This document shows positions 51,468-61,901 of a DNA stretch of 64,000 bases, piece after piece. The notes beneath the pieces were generated by a model that worked only from the letters and a program-made list of their open reading frames with translations, searched no databases and was not told the origin of the DNA. Position numbers and translations under genes: made by a program. The stretch's first letter is position 1, and each line of letters starts with the position of its first letter. Source of the stretch: Streptomyces sp. QL37 (lineage in GTDB: Bacteria > Actinomycetota > Actinomycetes > Streptomycetales > Streptomycetaceae); contig NZ_PTJS01000001.1 in NCBI RefSeq assembly GCF_002941025.1, forward strand, positions 4,965,472 through 5,029,471, given 5' to 3'.

Positions 51468-51505
51468 ACGGGCCCGCATCACCCTTCGGGGCGGTGCGGG
51501 CCCGT
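51468..51505 (+). terminator. terminator after rplQ
   Basis: Perfect 11-bp outer stem ACGGGCCCGCA / TGCGGGCCCGT with an inner CACCC-TTCG-GGGCGG pairing, followed by TCGGTTTTG. Ends the ribosomal supercluster just before truA. Confidence 0.85.
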
Positions 51506-51527
51506 TCGGTTTTGAGAGGATCTGCGG

Positions 51528-52382
51528 GTGAGTGACGAGGCAGAGCCCGGCTTTGTACGGGTACGGCTGGACCTTTCCTACGACGGCAAGGACTTCTCCG
51601 GCTGGGCGAAGCAGACCAGCAGGCGCACGGTGCAGGGCGAGATCGAGGACGCGCTGCGCACCGTGACGCGGTCGTCGGTGACGTACGACCTGACGGTGGC
51701 CGGGCGCACCGACGCCGGGGTGCACGCGCGCGGGCAGGTGGCGCACGTCGACCTGCCGGCCGAGGTGTGGGCGGAGCACGAGGAGAAGCTGCTGCGGCGG
51801 ATGGCGGGGCGCCTGCCGCTGGACGTACGGATCTGGCGGGCGGCCGAGGCCCCGGCGGGGTTCAACGCGCGCTTCTCCGCGCTGTGGCGGCGTTACGCGT
51901 ACCGGGTGGGGGACCGGCCGGGCGGTGTGGACCCGCTGACCCGCGGCCATGTGCTCTGGCACGACCGGCCGCTGGACCTGGACGCGATGAACGAGGCGGC
52001 CGCCCTGATGGTGGGGGAGCACGACTTCGCCGCGTACTGCAAGAAGCGTGAGGGTGCGACGACCATCCGTACGCTCCAGAGGCTGCACTGGGTGCGGGAC
52101 GCGGAGTCGGGGGTCCTGACGGCGACCGTGCAGGCCGACGCGTTCTGCCACAACATGGTGCGGGCGCTGATCGGGGCCGCGCTGTTCGTCGGGGACGGGC
52201 GCAGGCCGGCCGGGTGGCCTGCCGAGGTGCTGGCGGCCAAGGTGCGGGATCCGGCGGTGCACGTGGTGCGGCCGCACGGGCTGACGCTGGAGGAAGTGGC
52301 CTATCCGGCCGACGAGTTGCTGGCGGCCAGGGCCCTGGAGGCCCGGAACGTCAGGACGCTTCCGGTGGCGGGCTGCTGCTGA
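51528..52382 (+). CDS. truA: tRNA pseudouridine synthase A
   Basis: 284 residues from GTG at 51528. The catalytic Asp lies in [12 protein letters not shown] (about 64-75), with [16 protein letters not shown] at the start and [14 protein letters not shown] later. It makes pseudouridine at positions 38-40 of tRNA anticodon stems. Its last 32 bases overlap the 3' end of the convergent gene. Confidence 0.97.
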   Translation: MSDEAEPGFVRVRLDLSYDGKDFSGWAKQTSRRTVQGEIEDALRTVTRSSVTYDLTVAGRTDAGVHARGQVAHVDLPAEVWAEHEEKLLRRMAGRLPLDVRIWRAAEAPAGFNARFSALWRRYAYRVGDRPGGVDPLTRGHVLWHDRPLDLDAMNEAAALMVGEHDFAAYCKKREGATTIRTLQRLHWVRDAESGVLTATVQADAFCHNMVRALIGAALFVGDGRRPAGWPAEVLAAKVRDPAVHVVRPHGLTLEEVAYPADELLAARALEARNVRTLPVAGCC

Positions 52383-54237
52383 CGGGTCTGCGGCGCCGGG
52401 CTCGGAACAGCTTGGCCGCGAAGTACAGGGCGACGGCGCTGGACGCGGTGGAGCGGAACCAGCCGATGTCGGGCGTCCACCAGGCGTAGACCGCCGCCGC
52501 GCCGAAGAACAGCACCCCGGCCGTGCGCAGGACCCACCAGCGGGCCGGGTGCGGTTCGTCCGGGACGGGGGCCTCCGGGTGGACGCCGTCCTTGGTGGTC
52601 ATGGTGTCCCGCATGCCCGCGAGGAAGCCGCGCCGGGCCAGCACCCGGGCCCCGGGGAGCGCCGTGAGGATCTCCTGTTCGCCGCCGTACCCGGCGGGCA
52701 GCGGCGGGAGGCCCAGGGCGGCGACGAGCTCTCCCTGGTGGCGGGCGGGGTCGCCGGTGGCCCGCAGGATGTGGGCGAGGGGGCGCGGGTCGGTCAGCTT
52801 GTAGACGCGGGCGAGCGCGGCGGCCGTCGCGCCCGCCTCGGCGTGGTCGGTGGCGGGCGCGGCGGTCTCCCAGGTGTGGTCCGTCACCTTCCTGCCCCGG
52901 TGGAGCAGGGTGAAGCTGCTGCGTTCCGGGGTGCGGTGCAGGACCAGGGCGGGCCACTCCTCGGCCGTGGTGAAGTTGTCGGCCGCCGAGGTGAGCGGGT
53001 CCTCCGGGAGCAGGGCCGTGCGTCTGCCGCGTACGGGGTCCGGGACGATCTCGACGTACGTGTGACGGCTGCCGGCCGGAGCCGTCCGCAGGCTGTGGCC
53101 GCAGATCAGGGCGGCCTGGGCCACCTCGGTGGGGCCGGTGGAGGCGATGGCGACCGACCGCGGTGCCAGCTCACGCTCCCATTCGGGCGCGCCGGTGGCC
53201 GGGGGCTCGGGGGAGGCGCGGAAGAAGGGCACCTTCATCGCCAGCTCGACGCGGGTGTCGGCGCGGGCCTCCAGGAATTCGGCCCGGGGCTCGCCGAAGT
53301 AGGTCCACGGGAAGGTCGTGGCGTGCACCCCGATGGAGCGGAAGGCCGTGAGGGCCTCCTCGTAGCGGTTCATCGACCACAGGACCAGGGCCAGGTGGTT
53401 CCGGAAGCCCGCGGCCTCCCGGTCTCCCGGGGCGTAGCTGTCGGACAGGGCCTGGGCGCGGGTCACCGCGGCCTCGGCGCGGGCGGTGTGGTCGGGGCCG
53501 GACGTCTCCTCGTCGGCGATCAGGTATTCGACGACGGCCTGGAGCGGCAGCGCGTGGAGCCGCGAGCCGGGAGGTGCCTGGCCGGCCGCGCGCTCGGCGA
53601 AGGCGAACATCTCCTCGTGCGAGCCGTACCACTTGTCGCAGAGGTACTGGAGCGCCTGGATGTGGCAGCCCTCGTGGTGCGGGTCGCGCGCGTTCGCCTC
53701 GGCCAGATAGGTGTCGAAGACGTCCCGGGGGGCCTGGATGCCCCGGGCCTGGGTCAGTGCGACGCGCCACGGGACGGGGTCGTCGGGGTTGAGCTCGGCG
53801 GCGGTGGAGATCACCGGCACCGAGTCCCGCAGCACCGCGTGGAACGCCCGGAACTGGTCGGCCTCGATGTGCTTGGCCCGGGCCCCCGTCCGGATCTGCC
53901 AGGCCTGGCAGATGTACTGGTCGGCCTTGACCAGTACGGCGTCGGGGTCCTCCGGGGACTCGTCCAGCCAGCTGTCCAGCCAGCCGGGGTGGTGCAGCGA
54001 GGCCCGTGCGAGGCGGGTGACACAGGTGTCCCTGCGCTCCCACTGGGCGTGCTCGCGGGTGAGGGCGAGCAGTTCGGCGGCCGGGGCGTGGTCACCCGCC
54101 GCGGCGGCGGCGAGGGCCACCCGCAGCGAGGGGTCCGGGGCGTCGAGGACCACGGCCTCGTCCGGGGGCAGACCGGCGCCGATCGCGTCGCTGTGGCGCA
54201 GGACGCGCGGGAGGGTGAAGAGGGTGGTCAGACGCAC
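52351..54237 (-). CDS. unknown large protein with TPR-like region and C-terminal membrane segments
   Basis: 628 residues, no named family recognised. Residues about 30-330 are helical and repeat-like ([60 protein letters not shown]), resembling tetratricopeptide arrays. A middle domain (about 350-540) has beta segments, and two hydrophobic segments near the C-terminus (about 573-590 and 596-612) anchor it, followed by a basic tail. The 3' end overlaps truA by 32 bp on the other strand. Confidence 0.85.
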   Translation of the reverse strand: MRLTTLFTLPRVLRHSDAIGAGLPPDEAVVLDAPDPSLRVALAAAAAGDHAPAAELLALTREHAQWERRDTCVTRLARASLHHPGWLDSWLDESPEDPDAVLVKADQYICQAWQIRTGARAKHIEADQFRAFHAVLRDSVPVISTAAELNPDDPVPWRVALTQARGIQAPRDVFDTYLAEANARDPHHEGCHIQALQYLCDKWYGSHEEMFAFAERAAGQAPPGSRLHALPLQAVVEYLIADEETSGPDHTARAEAAVTRAQALSDSYAPGDREAAGFRNHLALVLWSMNRYEEALTAFRSIGVHATTFPWTYFGEPRAEFLEARADTRVELAMKVPFFRASPEPPATGAPEWERELAPRSVAIASTGPTEVAQAALICGHSLRTAPAGSRHTYVEIVPDPVRGRRTALLPEDPLTSAADNFTTAEEWPALVLHRTPERSSFTLLHRGRKVTDHTWETAAPATDHAEAGATAAALARVYKLTDPRPLAHILRATGDPARHQGELVAALGLPPLPAGYGGEQEILTALPGARVLARRGFLAGMRDTMTTKDGVHPEAPVPDEPHPARWWVLRTAGVLFFGAAAVYAWWTPDIGWFRSTASSAVALYFAAKLFRARRRRPVSSSPPPEAS

Positions 54238-54307
54238 GGCTGCGGGTCCTCGGTCGAGAGGAGGGACGGGGGCTGGTGCGTGGGGGGAGGAAGCACAGCA
54301 CGGGCGG

Positions 54308-55159
54308 TCAGACGACGGGGGCCCCTGCGGCCGCCGAGGCCTGGACCTCGCCGCGGTGACGGATCTGCCGGAAGGTGAAGTCGGTCAGGTCGTCACCCAC
54401 CTTGTACGCGTCCTTGGAGGACGTCGTGACGTTCTTCCCGCTGGTGTAGCCGCCGATCGTGAAGTAGGCGTACCGGCCGTAGGAGTTGGAGGTGCGCCGG
54501 CACACGGATCCGCCGCGGCAGAAGGTGGGCACCCCCGAACCGCTGAGCGAGGCGATCCCGCCGGACGCCTGCTGGGCCGCCTTCCTGGCCTCCGCCTCGG
54601 TGCCGAAGACGGCGAGTGCGACGGTGACCGCCACGCCGCCCTTGCTGTACGTCGCCCGGATGACCTGGTCGCAGCCGTTGTTCTCGAGGATCGAGCCGAG
54701 CGCGCCCTGGGTCGTCGCGGCGCAGTTCGCCGTACGGGCCGTGGCGCCCTTGGCGTAGACGCGGTCGCCCATGGTCAGCTTCCGGCCGGGGAAGAAGGCG
54801 TTGACGTCGACCGGGGCCTTGTCCTTCTTCTCGTCGGCTATGTAGTCCTTCGGGTCCGGCGGGGGCGGCGGCGCCACTGAGGAGAAGGAGGGCTGCGGCG
54901 CGGAGGTCTCCGAGGGCAGGTCGGCGGGGGCCGGCAGCTCGCTCGCGTTCTTGTCCGACCCGGAGGCGCCGCCTCCGTCGGTCGTGATGACTGCCGTGGC
55001 CACGATCGCGGCCACCGCGGCGGTGGCCAGCGCGCCGCCGCCGATCATCAGCCACTTCTTGCGCCTGCCGCGTGCCGCGGACGCCTCCGCCAGCGCCGCC
55101 CAGTCCGGAGTCCGGCTCTCTCCCGGCCCCCAGGAGGGCCCCCCTTGCCCAAAGCTCAT
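54308..55159 (-). CDS. unknown membrane-anchored protein
   Basis: 283 residues from ATG at 55159 (MSFGQGGPSWGPGESRTPDW). A short cytoplasmic part, a basic stop RGRRKKW, one membrane segment (about 38-57, LMIGGGALATAAVAAIVATA), a Pro/Ser-rich linker and an extracytoplasmic domain with four Cys (NCAATTQ, NGCDQVI, FCRGGSVCRR) that may form disulfides. No family recognised. The preceding minus-strand gene starts 70 bp downstream of this stop; the two may be cotranscribed. Confidence 0.85.
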   Translation of the reverse strand: MSFGQGGPSWGPGESRTPDWAALAEASAARGRRKKWLMIGGGALATAAVAAIVATAVITTDGGGASGSDKNASELPAPADLPSETSAPQPSFSSVAPPPPPDPKDYIADEKKDKAPVDVNAFFPGRKLTMGDRVYAKGATARTANCAATTQGALGSILENNGCDQVIRATYSKGGVAVTVALAVFGTEAEARKAAQQASGGIASLSGSGVPTFCRGGSVCRRTSNSYGRYAYFTIGGYTSGKNVTTSSKDAYKVGDDLTDFTFRQIRHRGEVQASAAAGAPVV

Positions 55160-55226
55160 GCGGCGAATCCTAGACCGACCGTAATCCGGTTGGGTCAACG
55201 GTTCGCATGCCGTGACAATGCTGTGC

Positions 55227-56846
55227 ATGGGACATCTTGAAGCGGGCCACCTGGAGTACTACCTACCGGACGGACGGGTGCTGCTCGGCGACGCTTCGTT
55301 CCGGGTGGCCGACGGTGCCGTCGTCGCCCTCGTCGGCGCGAACGGGGCGGGCAAGACGACGCTGCTGAAACTGCTCGCCGGGGAGCTCCAGCCGCACGGC
55401 GGCTCGGTCTCGGTGAGCGGCGGGCTGGGCGTGATGGCCCAGTTCGTGGGCTCCGTACGGGACGAGCGGACCGTGCGCGACCTGCTGGTGTCCGTGGCCC
55501 AGCCCCGCATCAGGGAGGCCGCGAAGGCGGTCGACGCGGCCGAGGAGCGCATCCTCGCCGTGGACGACGAGGCCGCGCAGATGGCGTACGCGCAGGCGCT
55601 CAGCGACTGGGCGGAGGCGCGGGGGTACGAGGCCGAGACGCTGTGGGACATGTGCACGACGGCCGCGCTCGGCGTCCCGTACGAGAAGGCGCAGTGGCGC
55701 GAGGTGCGCACGCTCAGCGGGGGTGAGCAGAAGCGTCTGGTCCTGGAGGCGCTGCTGAGGGGTCCGGACGAGGTGCTGCTCCTGGACGAGCCGGACAACT
55801 ATCTGGACGTGCCCGGCAAGCGGTGGCTGGAGGAGAAGCTCAAGGAGACCCGTAAGACGGTGCTCTTCGTCTCCCACGACCGGGAGCTGCTCTCCCGGGC
55901 CGCCGAGAAGATCGTCAGCGTGGAACCCAGCCCGGCCGGCTCGGACGTCTGGGTGCACGGCGGTGGATTCGGCACGTACCACCAGGCACGCAAGGAGCGG
56001 TTCGCGCGCTTCGAGGAGCTCCTGCGGCGCTGGGAGGAGGAGCACGCCCGGCTGAAGGCGCTCGTCCTGCGGATGCGGCAGCAGGCGGCGAACAGCCCCG
56101 ACATGGCGAACCGCTACCACGCGATGCAGACCCGCTTCAAGAAGTTCGAGGAGGCGGGCCCGCCGCCGGAGCCGCCCCGCGAGCAGGACATCAGGATGCG
56201 GCTGCGCGGCGGGCGGACAGGGGTGCGGGCGGTGACGTGCGTCAACCTGGAGCTGACCGGTCTGATGAAGCCGTTCGACCTGGAGATCTACTACGGGGAG
56301 CGGGTCGCGGTCCTCGGCTCCAACGGGTCGGGGAAGTCGCACTTCCTGCGGCTGCTGGCGGGGGAGCCGGTCGCGCACACGGGTGAGTGGAAGCTCGGGG
56401 CCCGGGTCGTGCCCGGCCACTTCGCGCAGACGCACGCCCATCCGGAGCTGCTGGGCAAGACGCTCGTCGAGATCCTGTGGACGGAGCACGCCAAGGACCG
56501 CGGCGGCGCGATGTCGGTGCTGCGGCGCTACGAGCTGGAGCGCCAGGGCGACCAGGCCTTCGAGAGGCTGTCCGGCGGTCAGCAGGCACGGTTCCAGATC
56601 CTGCTCCTGGAGCTGGCCGGCACGACCGCGCTGCTGCTGGACGAGCCGACGGACAACCTGGACCTGGAATCGGCCGAGGCCCTGCAGGACGGGCTGGAGG
56701 TGTACGACGGGACGGTCATGGCCGTCACGCACGACCGCTGGTTCGCGAAATCCTTCGACCGCTATCTGGTCTTCGGCTCGGACGGGGTGGTGCGCGAGTC
56801 CGCCGAGCCCGTCTGGGACGAGCGCAGGGTCGAGCGGGAGCGGTAG
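55227..56846 (+). CDS. ABC-F family ATPase
   Basis: 539 residues from ATG at 55227 (MGHLEAGHLEYYLPDGRVLL); in-frame GTG 55212 and ATG 55218 are alternatives, none with a good ribosome-binding site. Two ATPase cassettes without membrane segments: Walker A GANGAGKTT, signature LSGGEQKR, Walker B LLLDEPDNYLD; then GSNGSGKSH, LSGGQQAR, LLLDEPTDNLD. The linker (about 260-330) is Arg/Glu-rich and helical. ABC-F proteins act on the ribosome; some give antibiotic resistance, others are translation factors. Position beside ribosomal genes fits a housekeeping role, but specificity is unknown. Confidence 0.92.
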   Translation: MGHLEAGHLEYYLPDGRVLLGDASFRVADGAVVALVGANGAGKTTLLKLLAGELQPHGGSVSVSGGLGVMAQFVGSVRDERTVRDLLVSVAQPRIREAAKAVDAAEERILAVDDEAAQMAYAQALSDWAEARGYEAETLWDMCTTAALGVPYEKAQWREVRTLSGGEQKRLVLEALLRGPDEVLLLDEPDNYLDVPGKRWLEEKLKETRKTVLFVSHDRELLSRAAEKIVSVEPSPAGSDVWVHGGGFGTYHQARKERFARFEELLRRWEEEHARLKALVLRMRQQAANSPDMANRYHAMQTRFKKFEEAGPPPEPPREQDIRMRLRGGRTGVRAVTCVNLELTGLMKPFDLEIYYGERVAVLGSNGSGKSHFLRLLAGEPVAHTGEWKLGARVVPGHFAQTHAHPELLGKTLVEILWTEHAKDRGGAMSVLRRYELERQGDQAFERLSGGQQARFQILLLELAGTTALLLDEPTDNLDLESAEALQDGLEVYDGTVMAVTHDRWFAKSFDRYLVFGSDGVVRESAEPVWDERRVERER

Positions 56847-56858
56847 GGACGGTGCGTT

Positions 56859-56888
56859 TTGACCCGTCCGGGGCGGGACGGGTACTGT
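56859..56888 (+). promoter_or_regulatory. rplM-rpsI promoter candidate
   Basis: TTGACC (56859-56864), 18-bp spacer, TACTGT (56883-56888). It lies 12 bases after the ABC-F stop and leaves a leader of about 180 nt before rplM, in which no gene is seen. Confidence 0.6.
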
Positions 56889-57073
56889 CGGTGGTTGTTA
56901 TACGTATGGGCTTCGGCGTTCTCACGCGGAGAGGCCCTGCGTAGGTTCTCTGGAGCAGTTACCAGTGGCTCGCATACGGGCGGTGTTCCCGGCACTGTGA
57001 GCCCCAGCTGCATGATCGCTTCAGGGGTGCCATGTGTCTGGACCTCATCCACTGAAGAAGCGAAGGCTACGAA

Positions 57074-57517
57074 GTGCGTACGTACAGCCCCAAGCCCGGC
57101 GATGTCACTCGCCAGTGGCACATCATCGACGCTGAGGACATCGTCCTCGGCCGTCTGGCCACCACGGCCGCGAACCTCCTCCGAGGCAAGCACAAGGCGA
57201 TCTACGCCCCCCACATGGACATGGGCGACTTCGTCATCATCATCAACGCCGAGAAGGTTCACCTCTCCGGCAACAAGAAGACCCAGAAGATGGCGTACCG
57301 CCACTCGGGCTTCCCGGGCGGTCTCCGCTCCGTGCGTTACGACGAGCTCCTCGCGAAGAACCCCGAGAAGGCCGTCGAGAAGGCCATCAAGGGCATGATC
57401 CCCAAGAACACCCTGGGTCGCCAGATGATCTCGAAGCTCAAGGTCTACGCGGGCGACCAGCACCCGCACGCTGCGCAGCAGCCGGTCCCGTTCGAGATCA
57501 CCCAGGTCGCGCAGTAG
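57074..57517 (+). CDS. rplM: 50S ribosomal protein L13
   Basis: 147 residues from GTG at 57074. [20 protein letters not shown] start, [20 protein letters not shown], and [20 protein letters not shown]. Early 50S assembly protein, cotranscribed with rpsI 45 bp downstream. Confidence 0.98.
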   Translation: MRTYSPKPGDVTRQWHIIDAEDIVLGRLATTAANLLRGKHKAIYAPHMDMGDFVIIINAEKVHLSGNKKTQKMAYRHSGFPGGLRSVRYDELLAKNPEKAVEKAIKGMIPKNTLGRQMISKLKVYAGDQHPHAAQQPVPFEITQVAQ

Positions 57518-57562
57518 TTCCGGCCTCCCCCCTAAGACGTAAAGAAAGATCTGAGGAGCATC

Positions 57563-58090
57563 GTGGCCGAGACCACTGTTGAGACGCCCGTCGAGGGCAC
57601 CGAGGGCGAAGAGACCTTCGCCGAGGTGACCACCTTCGAGTCGGAGGTCCCCGTCGAGGGTGAGTACACCTCCGAGTCGCTCGCGGGCCGCTTCGGCGAC
57701 CCGCAGCCCGCGGCCGGCCTTGGCCGTCGCAAGAACGCCATCGCCCGCGTCCGGATCGTCCCGGGCACCGGCAAGTGGAAGATCAACGGTCGCACCCTTG
57801 AGGACTACTTCCCCAACAAGGTGCACCAGCAGGAAGTCAACGAGCCCTTCAAGGTGCTCGAGCTCGACGGCCGCTACGACGTCATCGCCCGCATCTCGGG
57901 TGGCGGCGTCTCCGGTCAGGCCGGCGCCCTGCGCCTCGGCGTGGCCCGCGCGCTGAACGAGGCGGACGTGGACAACAACCGCGCCACGCTGAAGAAGGCC
58001 GGCTTCCTCTCCCGCGACGACCGTGCGGTCGAGCGCAAGAAGGCCGGTCTCAAGAAGGCCCGTAAGGCCCCGCAGTACAGCAAGCGCTAA
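57563..58090 (+). CDS. rpsI: 30S ribosomal protein S9
   Basis: 175 residues from GTG at 57563 with TGAGGAG. An acidic actinobacterial N-terminal extension of about 45 residues precedes the core ([20 protein letters not shown]). The C-terminal [12 protein letters not shown] contacts P-site tRNA. Confidence 0.97.
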   Translation: MAETTVETPVEGTEGEETFAEVTTFESEVPVEGEYTSESLAGRFGDPQPAAGLGRRKNAIARVRIVPGTGKWKINGRTLEDYFPNKVHQQEVNEPFKVLELDGRYDVIARISGGGVSGQAGALRLGVARALNEADVDNNRATLKKAGFLSRDDRAVERKKAGLKKARKAPQYSKR

Positions 58091-58119
58091 ATATCGCCTG
58101 CTCGTCTGCTTCACACGCT

Positions 58120-58159
58120 CGCCCCGGCGGCACACCTCGTGCTGCTGGGGCGTTCGTTT
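58120..58159 (+). terminator. rpsI terminator
   Basis: 14-bp stem with two G-U pairs (arms 58120-58133 and 58139-58152), followed by TTCGTTT, 29 bases after the rpsI stop. Confidence 0.8.
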
Positions 58160-58312
58160 ATCAACCCGTGCGGGCGTATAACGGCATAAGACGTTTGCAC
58201 ATTCATAGGGTCGGCGGCCTCAGGCGCACCCTTCTTTGTTGTGCCTTGCCTCGCTTCGCCCTGTTTTGATTACTTTGGTTTTGCGGTTTCGGAGCACCTT
58301 CGGAGGACACCA

Positions 58313-59671
58313 GTGGGACGACTCTTCGGCACGGACGGCGTGCGCGGCGTCGCCAACGCGGACCTGACAGCCGAGCTCGCGCTCGGCCTCTCGGTCGCGG
58401 CGGCGCACGTACTGGCCGAAGCGGGCACCTTCGAGGGGCATCGGGCCACCGCGCTGGTGGGCCGCGACCCCCGTGCGTCCGGAGAGTTCCTGGAGGCCGC
58501 CGTCGTGGCGGGCCTGGCCAGCGCCGGCGTGGACGTGCTGCGTGTGGGGGTTCTGCCCACCCCCGCCGTGGCGTACCTCACCGGGGCGCTGGGCGCGGAC
58601 ATCGGTGTCATGCTCTCGGCCAGCCACAACGCGATGCCGGACAACGGCATCAAGTTCTTCGCGCGCGGCGGGCACAAGCTCGCCGACGAGCTGGAGGACC
58701 GCATCGAGACGGTCTACGAGCAGCACCGCACCGGTGAGCCGTGGAGCCGTCCGACCGGCGCCGGCGTGGGCCGCGTCACCGACTACACGGAGGGCTTCGA
58801 CCGTTACGTCGCCCACCTCATCGGCGTCCTCCCGAACCGGCTCGACGGGCTGAAGGTCGTCCTCGACGAGGCGCACGGCGCCGCCGCCCGCGTCTCGCCC
58901 GAGGCGTTCGCCCGGGCCGGGGCCGAGGTCGTCACCATCGGCGCCGAGCCGGACGGCCTGAACATCAACGACGGCTGCGGCTCCACCCACCTGGAGCTGC
59001 TGCGGGCCGCCGTCGTCGAGCACGGCGCGGACCTCGGCATCGCGCACGACGGTGACGCGGACCGCTGCCTGGCCGTGGACGCGAGCGGCGCGGAGGTCGA
59101 CGGCGACCAGATCCTGGCGGTGCTCGCCCTCGCCATGCGCGACGCCGGGCAGCTGCGCAAGGACACCGTCGTCGGGACGGTCATGTCCAACCTGGGCTTC
59201 AAGATGGCGATGGAGCGGGAGGGCATCCAGCTCGTCCAGACCGCCGTCGGCGACCGCTACGTCCTGGAGTCGATGAAGGCCGAGGGCTTCGCGCTGGGCG
59301 GCGAGCAGTCCGGCCACGTCATCGTCCTGGACCACGCCACGACGGGTGACGGCACGCTGACCGGGCTGATGCTCGCGGCCCGGGTCGCCGCCACCGGACG
59401 TACGCTCGCCGACCTGGCGGGTGTGATGCAGCGCCTCCCGCAGATCCTCATCAACGTGCCGGACGTCGACAAGTCCCGCGTGGACACCTCGCCGGAGGTG
59501 GCCGCCGCGGTGTCCCAGGCGGAGCACGCGCTGGGTGACACCGGCCGCGTACTCCTGCGCAAGTCGGGCACCGAACCGCTCGTACGGGTCATGGTCGAGG
59601 CCGCCGACCTCGAACAGGCCCGCGCCGTCGCCGGGCAGCTGGCCGACGTGGTGAAGTCCGCGCTCGGCTGA
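58313..59671 (+). CDS. glmM: phosphoglucosamine mutase
   Basis: 452 residues from GTG at 58313 ([11 protein letters not shown]), with a perfect GGAGGA 5 bases upstream; the frame before it is not coding. Active-site phosphoserine loop [16 protein letters not shown], Mg-binding DGDADRC, and phosphate-binding [12 protein letters not shown]. Converts glucosamine-6-phosphate to glucosamine-1-phosphate for UDP-GlcNAc synthesis. Usual position after rplM-rpsI in Streptomyces. Confidence 0.97.
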   Translation: MGRLFGTDGVRGVANADLTAELALGLSVAAAHVLAEAGTFEGHRATALVGRDPRASGEFLEAAVVAGLASAGVDVLRVGVLPTPAVAYLTGALGADIGVMLSASHNAMPDNGIKFFARGGHKLADELEDRIETVYEQHRTGEPWSRPTGAGVGRVTDYTEGFDRYVAHLIGVLPNRLDGLKVVLDEAHGAAARVSPEAFARAGAEVVTIGAEPDGLNINDGCGSTHLELLRAAVVEHGADLGIAHDGDADRCLAVDASGAEVDGDQILAVLALAMRDAGQLRKDTVVGTVMSNLGFKMAMEREGIQLVQTAVGDRYVLESMKAEGFALGGEQSGHVIVLDHATTGDGTLTGLMLAARVAATGRTLADLAGVMQRLPQILINVPDVDKSRVDTSPEVAAAVSQAEHALGDTGRVLLRKSGTEPLVRVMVEAADLEQARAVAGQLADVVKSALG

Positions 59672-59686
59672 CGGACCCTCGGCTCC

Positions 59687-59720
59687 CGGACGGGCCCGGC
59701 CTCACGGCCGGGTCCGTCCG
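59687..59720. terminator. bidirectional terminator glmM / DUF389
   Basis: 15-bp inverted repeat with one G-U pair (arms 59687-59701 and 59706-59720, TCAC loop) between convergent glmM and the DUF389 gene. Confidence 0.85.
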
Positions 59721-59766
59721 GCGTTCCGGCGGGCGCTGCTCGTGCTCCGGCTCCGGACGACGCGGG

Positions 59767-60714
59767 TCAGGTGCTCCGGCCGGCCGGAGCCGTCCGGCGC
59801 GTCACGGACCACAGCGCCTTCTGGATCAGCAGCGTCAGCGTCCCCGCCAGGACGATGCCGCCCAGGTTGGCGAGCAGCTGCACCGACGATCCCCACGTCT
59901 GCTGGAGGTCCTGATAGCTGAAGGCCACCGCCGCGTTGGCGGCGGCCGGCACCGTGGTCACCGAGATCGCCACGCCGATCAGAGCTCCCGACTTCGCCGA
60001 GGTCAGCGAGAGCGTCCCCGCGATGCCCGCCAGGAGCGCGACCACGAACGACATCCAGTCCGGGTGCCAGATGAAGCCGGTGTTGGGCCTCTCCGCCTTG
60101 ACCATGTCCTCGGTGAACAGCCCGAGGGCGTCCATCAGCCAGGCGAAGCCCGCCGTGAGCACCATCGCCACCGCGAAGCCGCCGATCAGCGCCCAGAGCG
60201 ACCGCGCCACCAGCCGGGGCGCACGCTGCACCAGCGCCGTCGAGATCCCGGCCAGCGGGCCGAACTCCGGGCCCACGGCCATCGCGCCCACGATCAGGAC
60301 CGCGTTGTCCAGCATCACCCCGCACGCGGCGAGCATCGTCGCGAGGGCGAGGAAGGCCACGTAGGTGACGCTGAAGGTCGACTCCTCGTGGGTGACCTCG
60401 CTCAGCTCCTCCCAGAGAACCGCGTCCGCGCTCTCGCCCGGCGCCGCCCGTTCGGCCTCGTCGGCGCGCCTGGAGAGGGTGAGGTCCATGTTCTCGACGG
60501 TGATGGAACCGCAGTCGTCGATGCCCATCTTCCGCAGTTCGCCGATGAGTTCGTCGCCGGCCTCCCGCGCCACGTCGCACAGGACCACATCGCCCACCGG
60601 GCTCCGCGCGGCGCCCGTGAGCACCGCGACATGGGCGGTGCCCACGGTCCGCTCGATCAGCCCGAGCACCTCGTCGGTGCGGTCCGCGGGCACGATGAGG
60701 CGCAGATGCAGCAC
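59767..60714 (-). CDS. DUF389 membrane protein
   Basis: 315 residues. An N-terminal soluble ferredoxin-like region (LHLRLIVPADRTDEVLGLIE, about 2-21, to 85), then about six membrane segments. DNAVLIVGAMAVGPEFGPLA (about 135-154) is the signature of the DUF389 (TIGR00341-type) family. Function of the family is not established. It lies 17 bp downstream of coaA on the same strand and is probably cotranscribed. Confidence 0.9.
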   Translation of the reverse strand: MLHLRLIVPADRTDEVLGLIERTVGTAHVAVLTGAARSPVGDVVLCDVAREAGDELIGELRKMGIDDCGSITVENMDLTLSRRADEAERAAPGESADAVLWEELSEVTHEESTFSVTYVAFLALATMLAACGVMLDNAVLIVGAMAVGPEFGPLAGISTALVQRAPRLVARSLWALIGGFAVAMVLTAGFAWLMDALGLFTEDMVKAERPNTGFIWHPDWMSFVVALLAGIAGTLSLTSAKSGALIGVAISVTTVPAAANAAVAFSYQDLQQTWGSSVQLLANLGGIVLAGTLTLLIQKALWSVTRRTAPAGRST

Positions 60715-60731
60715 GGTGCACCCCTTCCGAG

Positions 60732-61724
60732 TCAGAGCTTGCGCAGTGACAGACGCTGGACCTTGTGGTCCGGTCCCTTACGGAGCACCAGGGTGGCACG
60801 GCCGCGCGTCGGCGCGACGTTCTCCAGCAGATTGGGCTTGTTGATGGTCCGCCACATCGTGCGCGCGTAGTCCAGGGCCTCCTCCTCGGAGACCTGGGTG
60901 TACTTGCGGAAGTACGAGAACGGGTTCTGGAACGCCGTCTCGCGCAGCCTGCGGAAGCGGTGGAGGTACCAGTTCTCGATGTCCTCGGCCTTCGCGTCGA
61001 CGTACACGCTGAAGTCGAAGTAGTCCGCGAGCCCGACCCTGGTCCGCCCGTCCTTGCCGGGCAGCGCGGGCTGCAGGACGTTCAGCCCCTCGACGATCAG
61101 GATGTCGGGGCGGCGCACGGTCAGCCGCTCACCAGGCACGATGTCGTAGATCAGATGCGAGTAGACGGGGGCCGTCACCTCGTCCTTGCCGGCCTTGATG
61201 TCCGCGACGAACCGCGTCAGCGCCCGCCGGTCGTACGACTCGGGGAACCCCTTGCGCGACATCAGGCCCCGTGACTCGAGCTCCTTCATCGGCAGCAGGA
61301 AGCCGTCGGTCGTCACCAGCTCCACCCGGGGGTGCTCCGGCCAGCGCGCCAGCAGCGCCTGCAGGATGCGGGCGGTGGTGGACTTGCCGACGGCGACGCT
61401 CCCGGCGACCCCTATGACGAAGGGGGTGCCGCGCTGCTCGCCGTGCCCGTTGCCCGCGTCACCCAGGAAGGTGTTCAGGGCGCCGCGCAGACCCGAGGTG
61501 GCCTGGACGTAGAGGTTGAGCAGCCGGGAGAGCGGCAGATAGACGTCCCGGACCTCGTCGAGGTCGATGACGTCGCCGAGCCCTCTCAGCTTCTCGACCT
61601 CCTCCGCGGTCAGCGGCAGCGGAGTCCTGTCACGCAGCGCGCTCCACTCGGCCCGGGTCAGGTCGACGTAGGGCGTCGGCGCGTGCTCGGTGCGGCGGGG
61701 GCTCCGTGCGGGTGAGGTGATCAC
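60732..61724 (-). CDS. coaA: pantothenate kinase, type I
   Basis: 330 residues. P-loop [20 protein letters not shown] (about 104-123), [20 protein letters not shown] and the C-terminal [19 protein letters not shown] match bacterial CoaA. It phosphorylates pantothenate, the first and regulated step of coenzyme A synthesis. Slightly long N-terminus, typical of actinobacteria. Confidence 0.97.
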   Translation of the reverse strand: MITSPARSPRRTEHAPTPYVDLTRAEWSALRDRTPLPLTAEEVEKLRGLGDVIDLDEVRDVYLPLSRLLNLYVQATSGLRGALNTFLGDAGNGHGEQRGTPFVIGVAGSVAVGKSTTARILQALLARWPEHPRVELVTTDGFLLPMKELESRGLMSRKGFPESYDRRALTRFVADIKAGKDEVTAPVYSHLIYDIVPGERLTVRRPDILIVEGLNVLQPALPGKDGRTRVGLADYFDFSVYVDAKAEDIENWYLHRFRRLRETAFQNPFSYFRKYTQVSEEEALDYARTMWRTINKPNLLENVAPTRGRATLVLRKGPDHKVQRLSLRKL

Positions 61725-61901
61725 CCACTCATTGTTGCGGGAGTTTTAACGGAGTGGGGGGTGGGGTCGGTCACGTGGGGGGAGCGGCCGGGGCAACCAT
61801 CGGCGGCCCCGCACGGTCCAACAGCGGAAACGATCACTCCGTGCGGCCGTCCCCAGGGCCGCCGCCACGGGACAGACCTCCGTACAGTCCGGGAGCTGAC
61901 A

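Noticed and set aside
56847..57073. A short open frame and possible L13 leader riboregulator before rplM.
   Set aside because: The frame overlaps the promoter and rplM without its own ribosome-binding site, and no convincing conserved leader structure could be drawn by eye.
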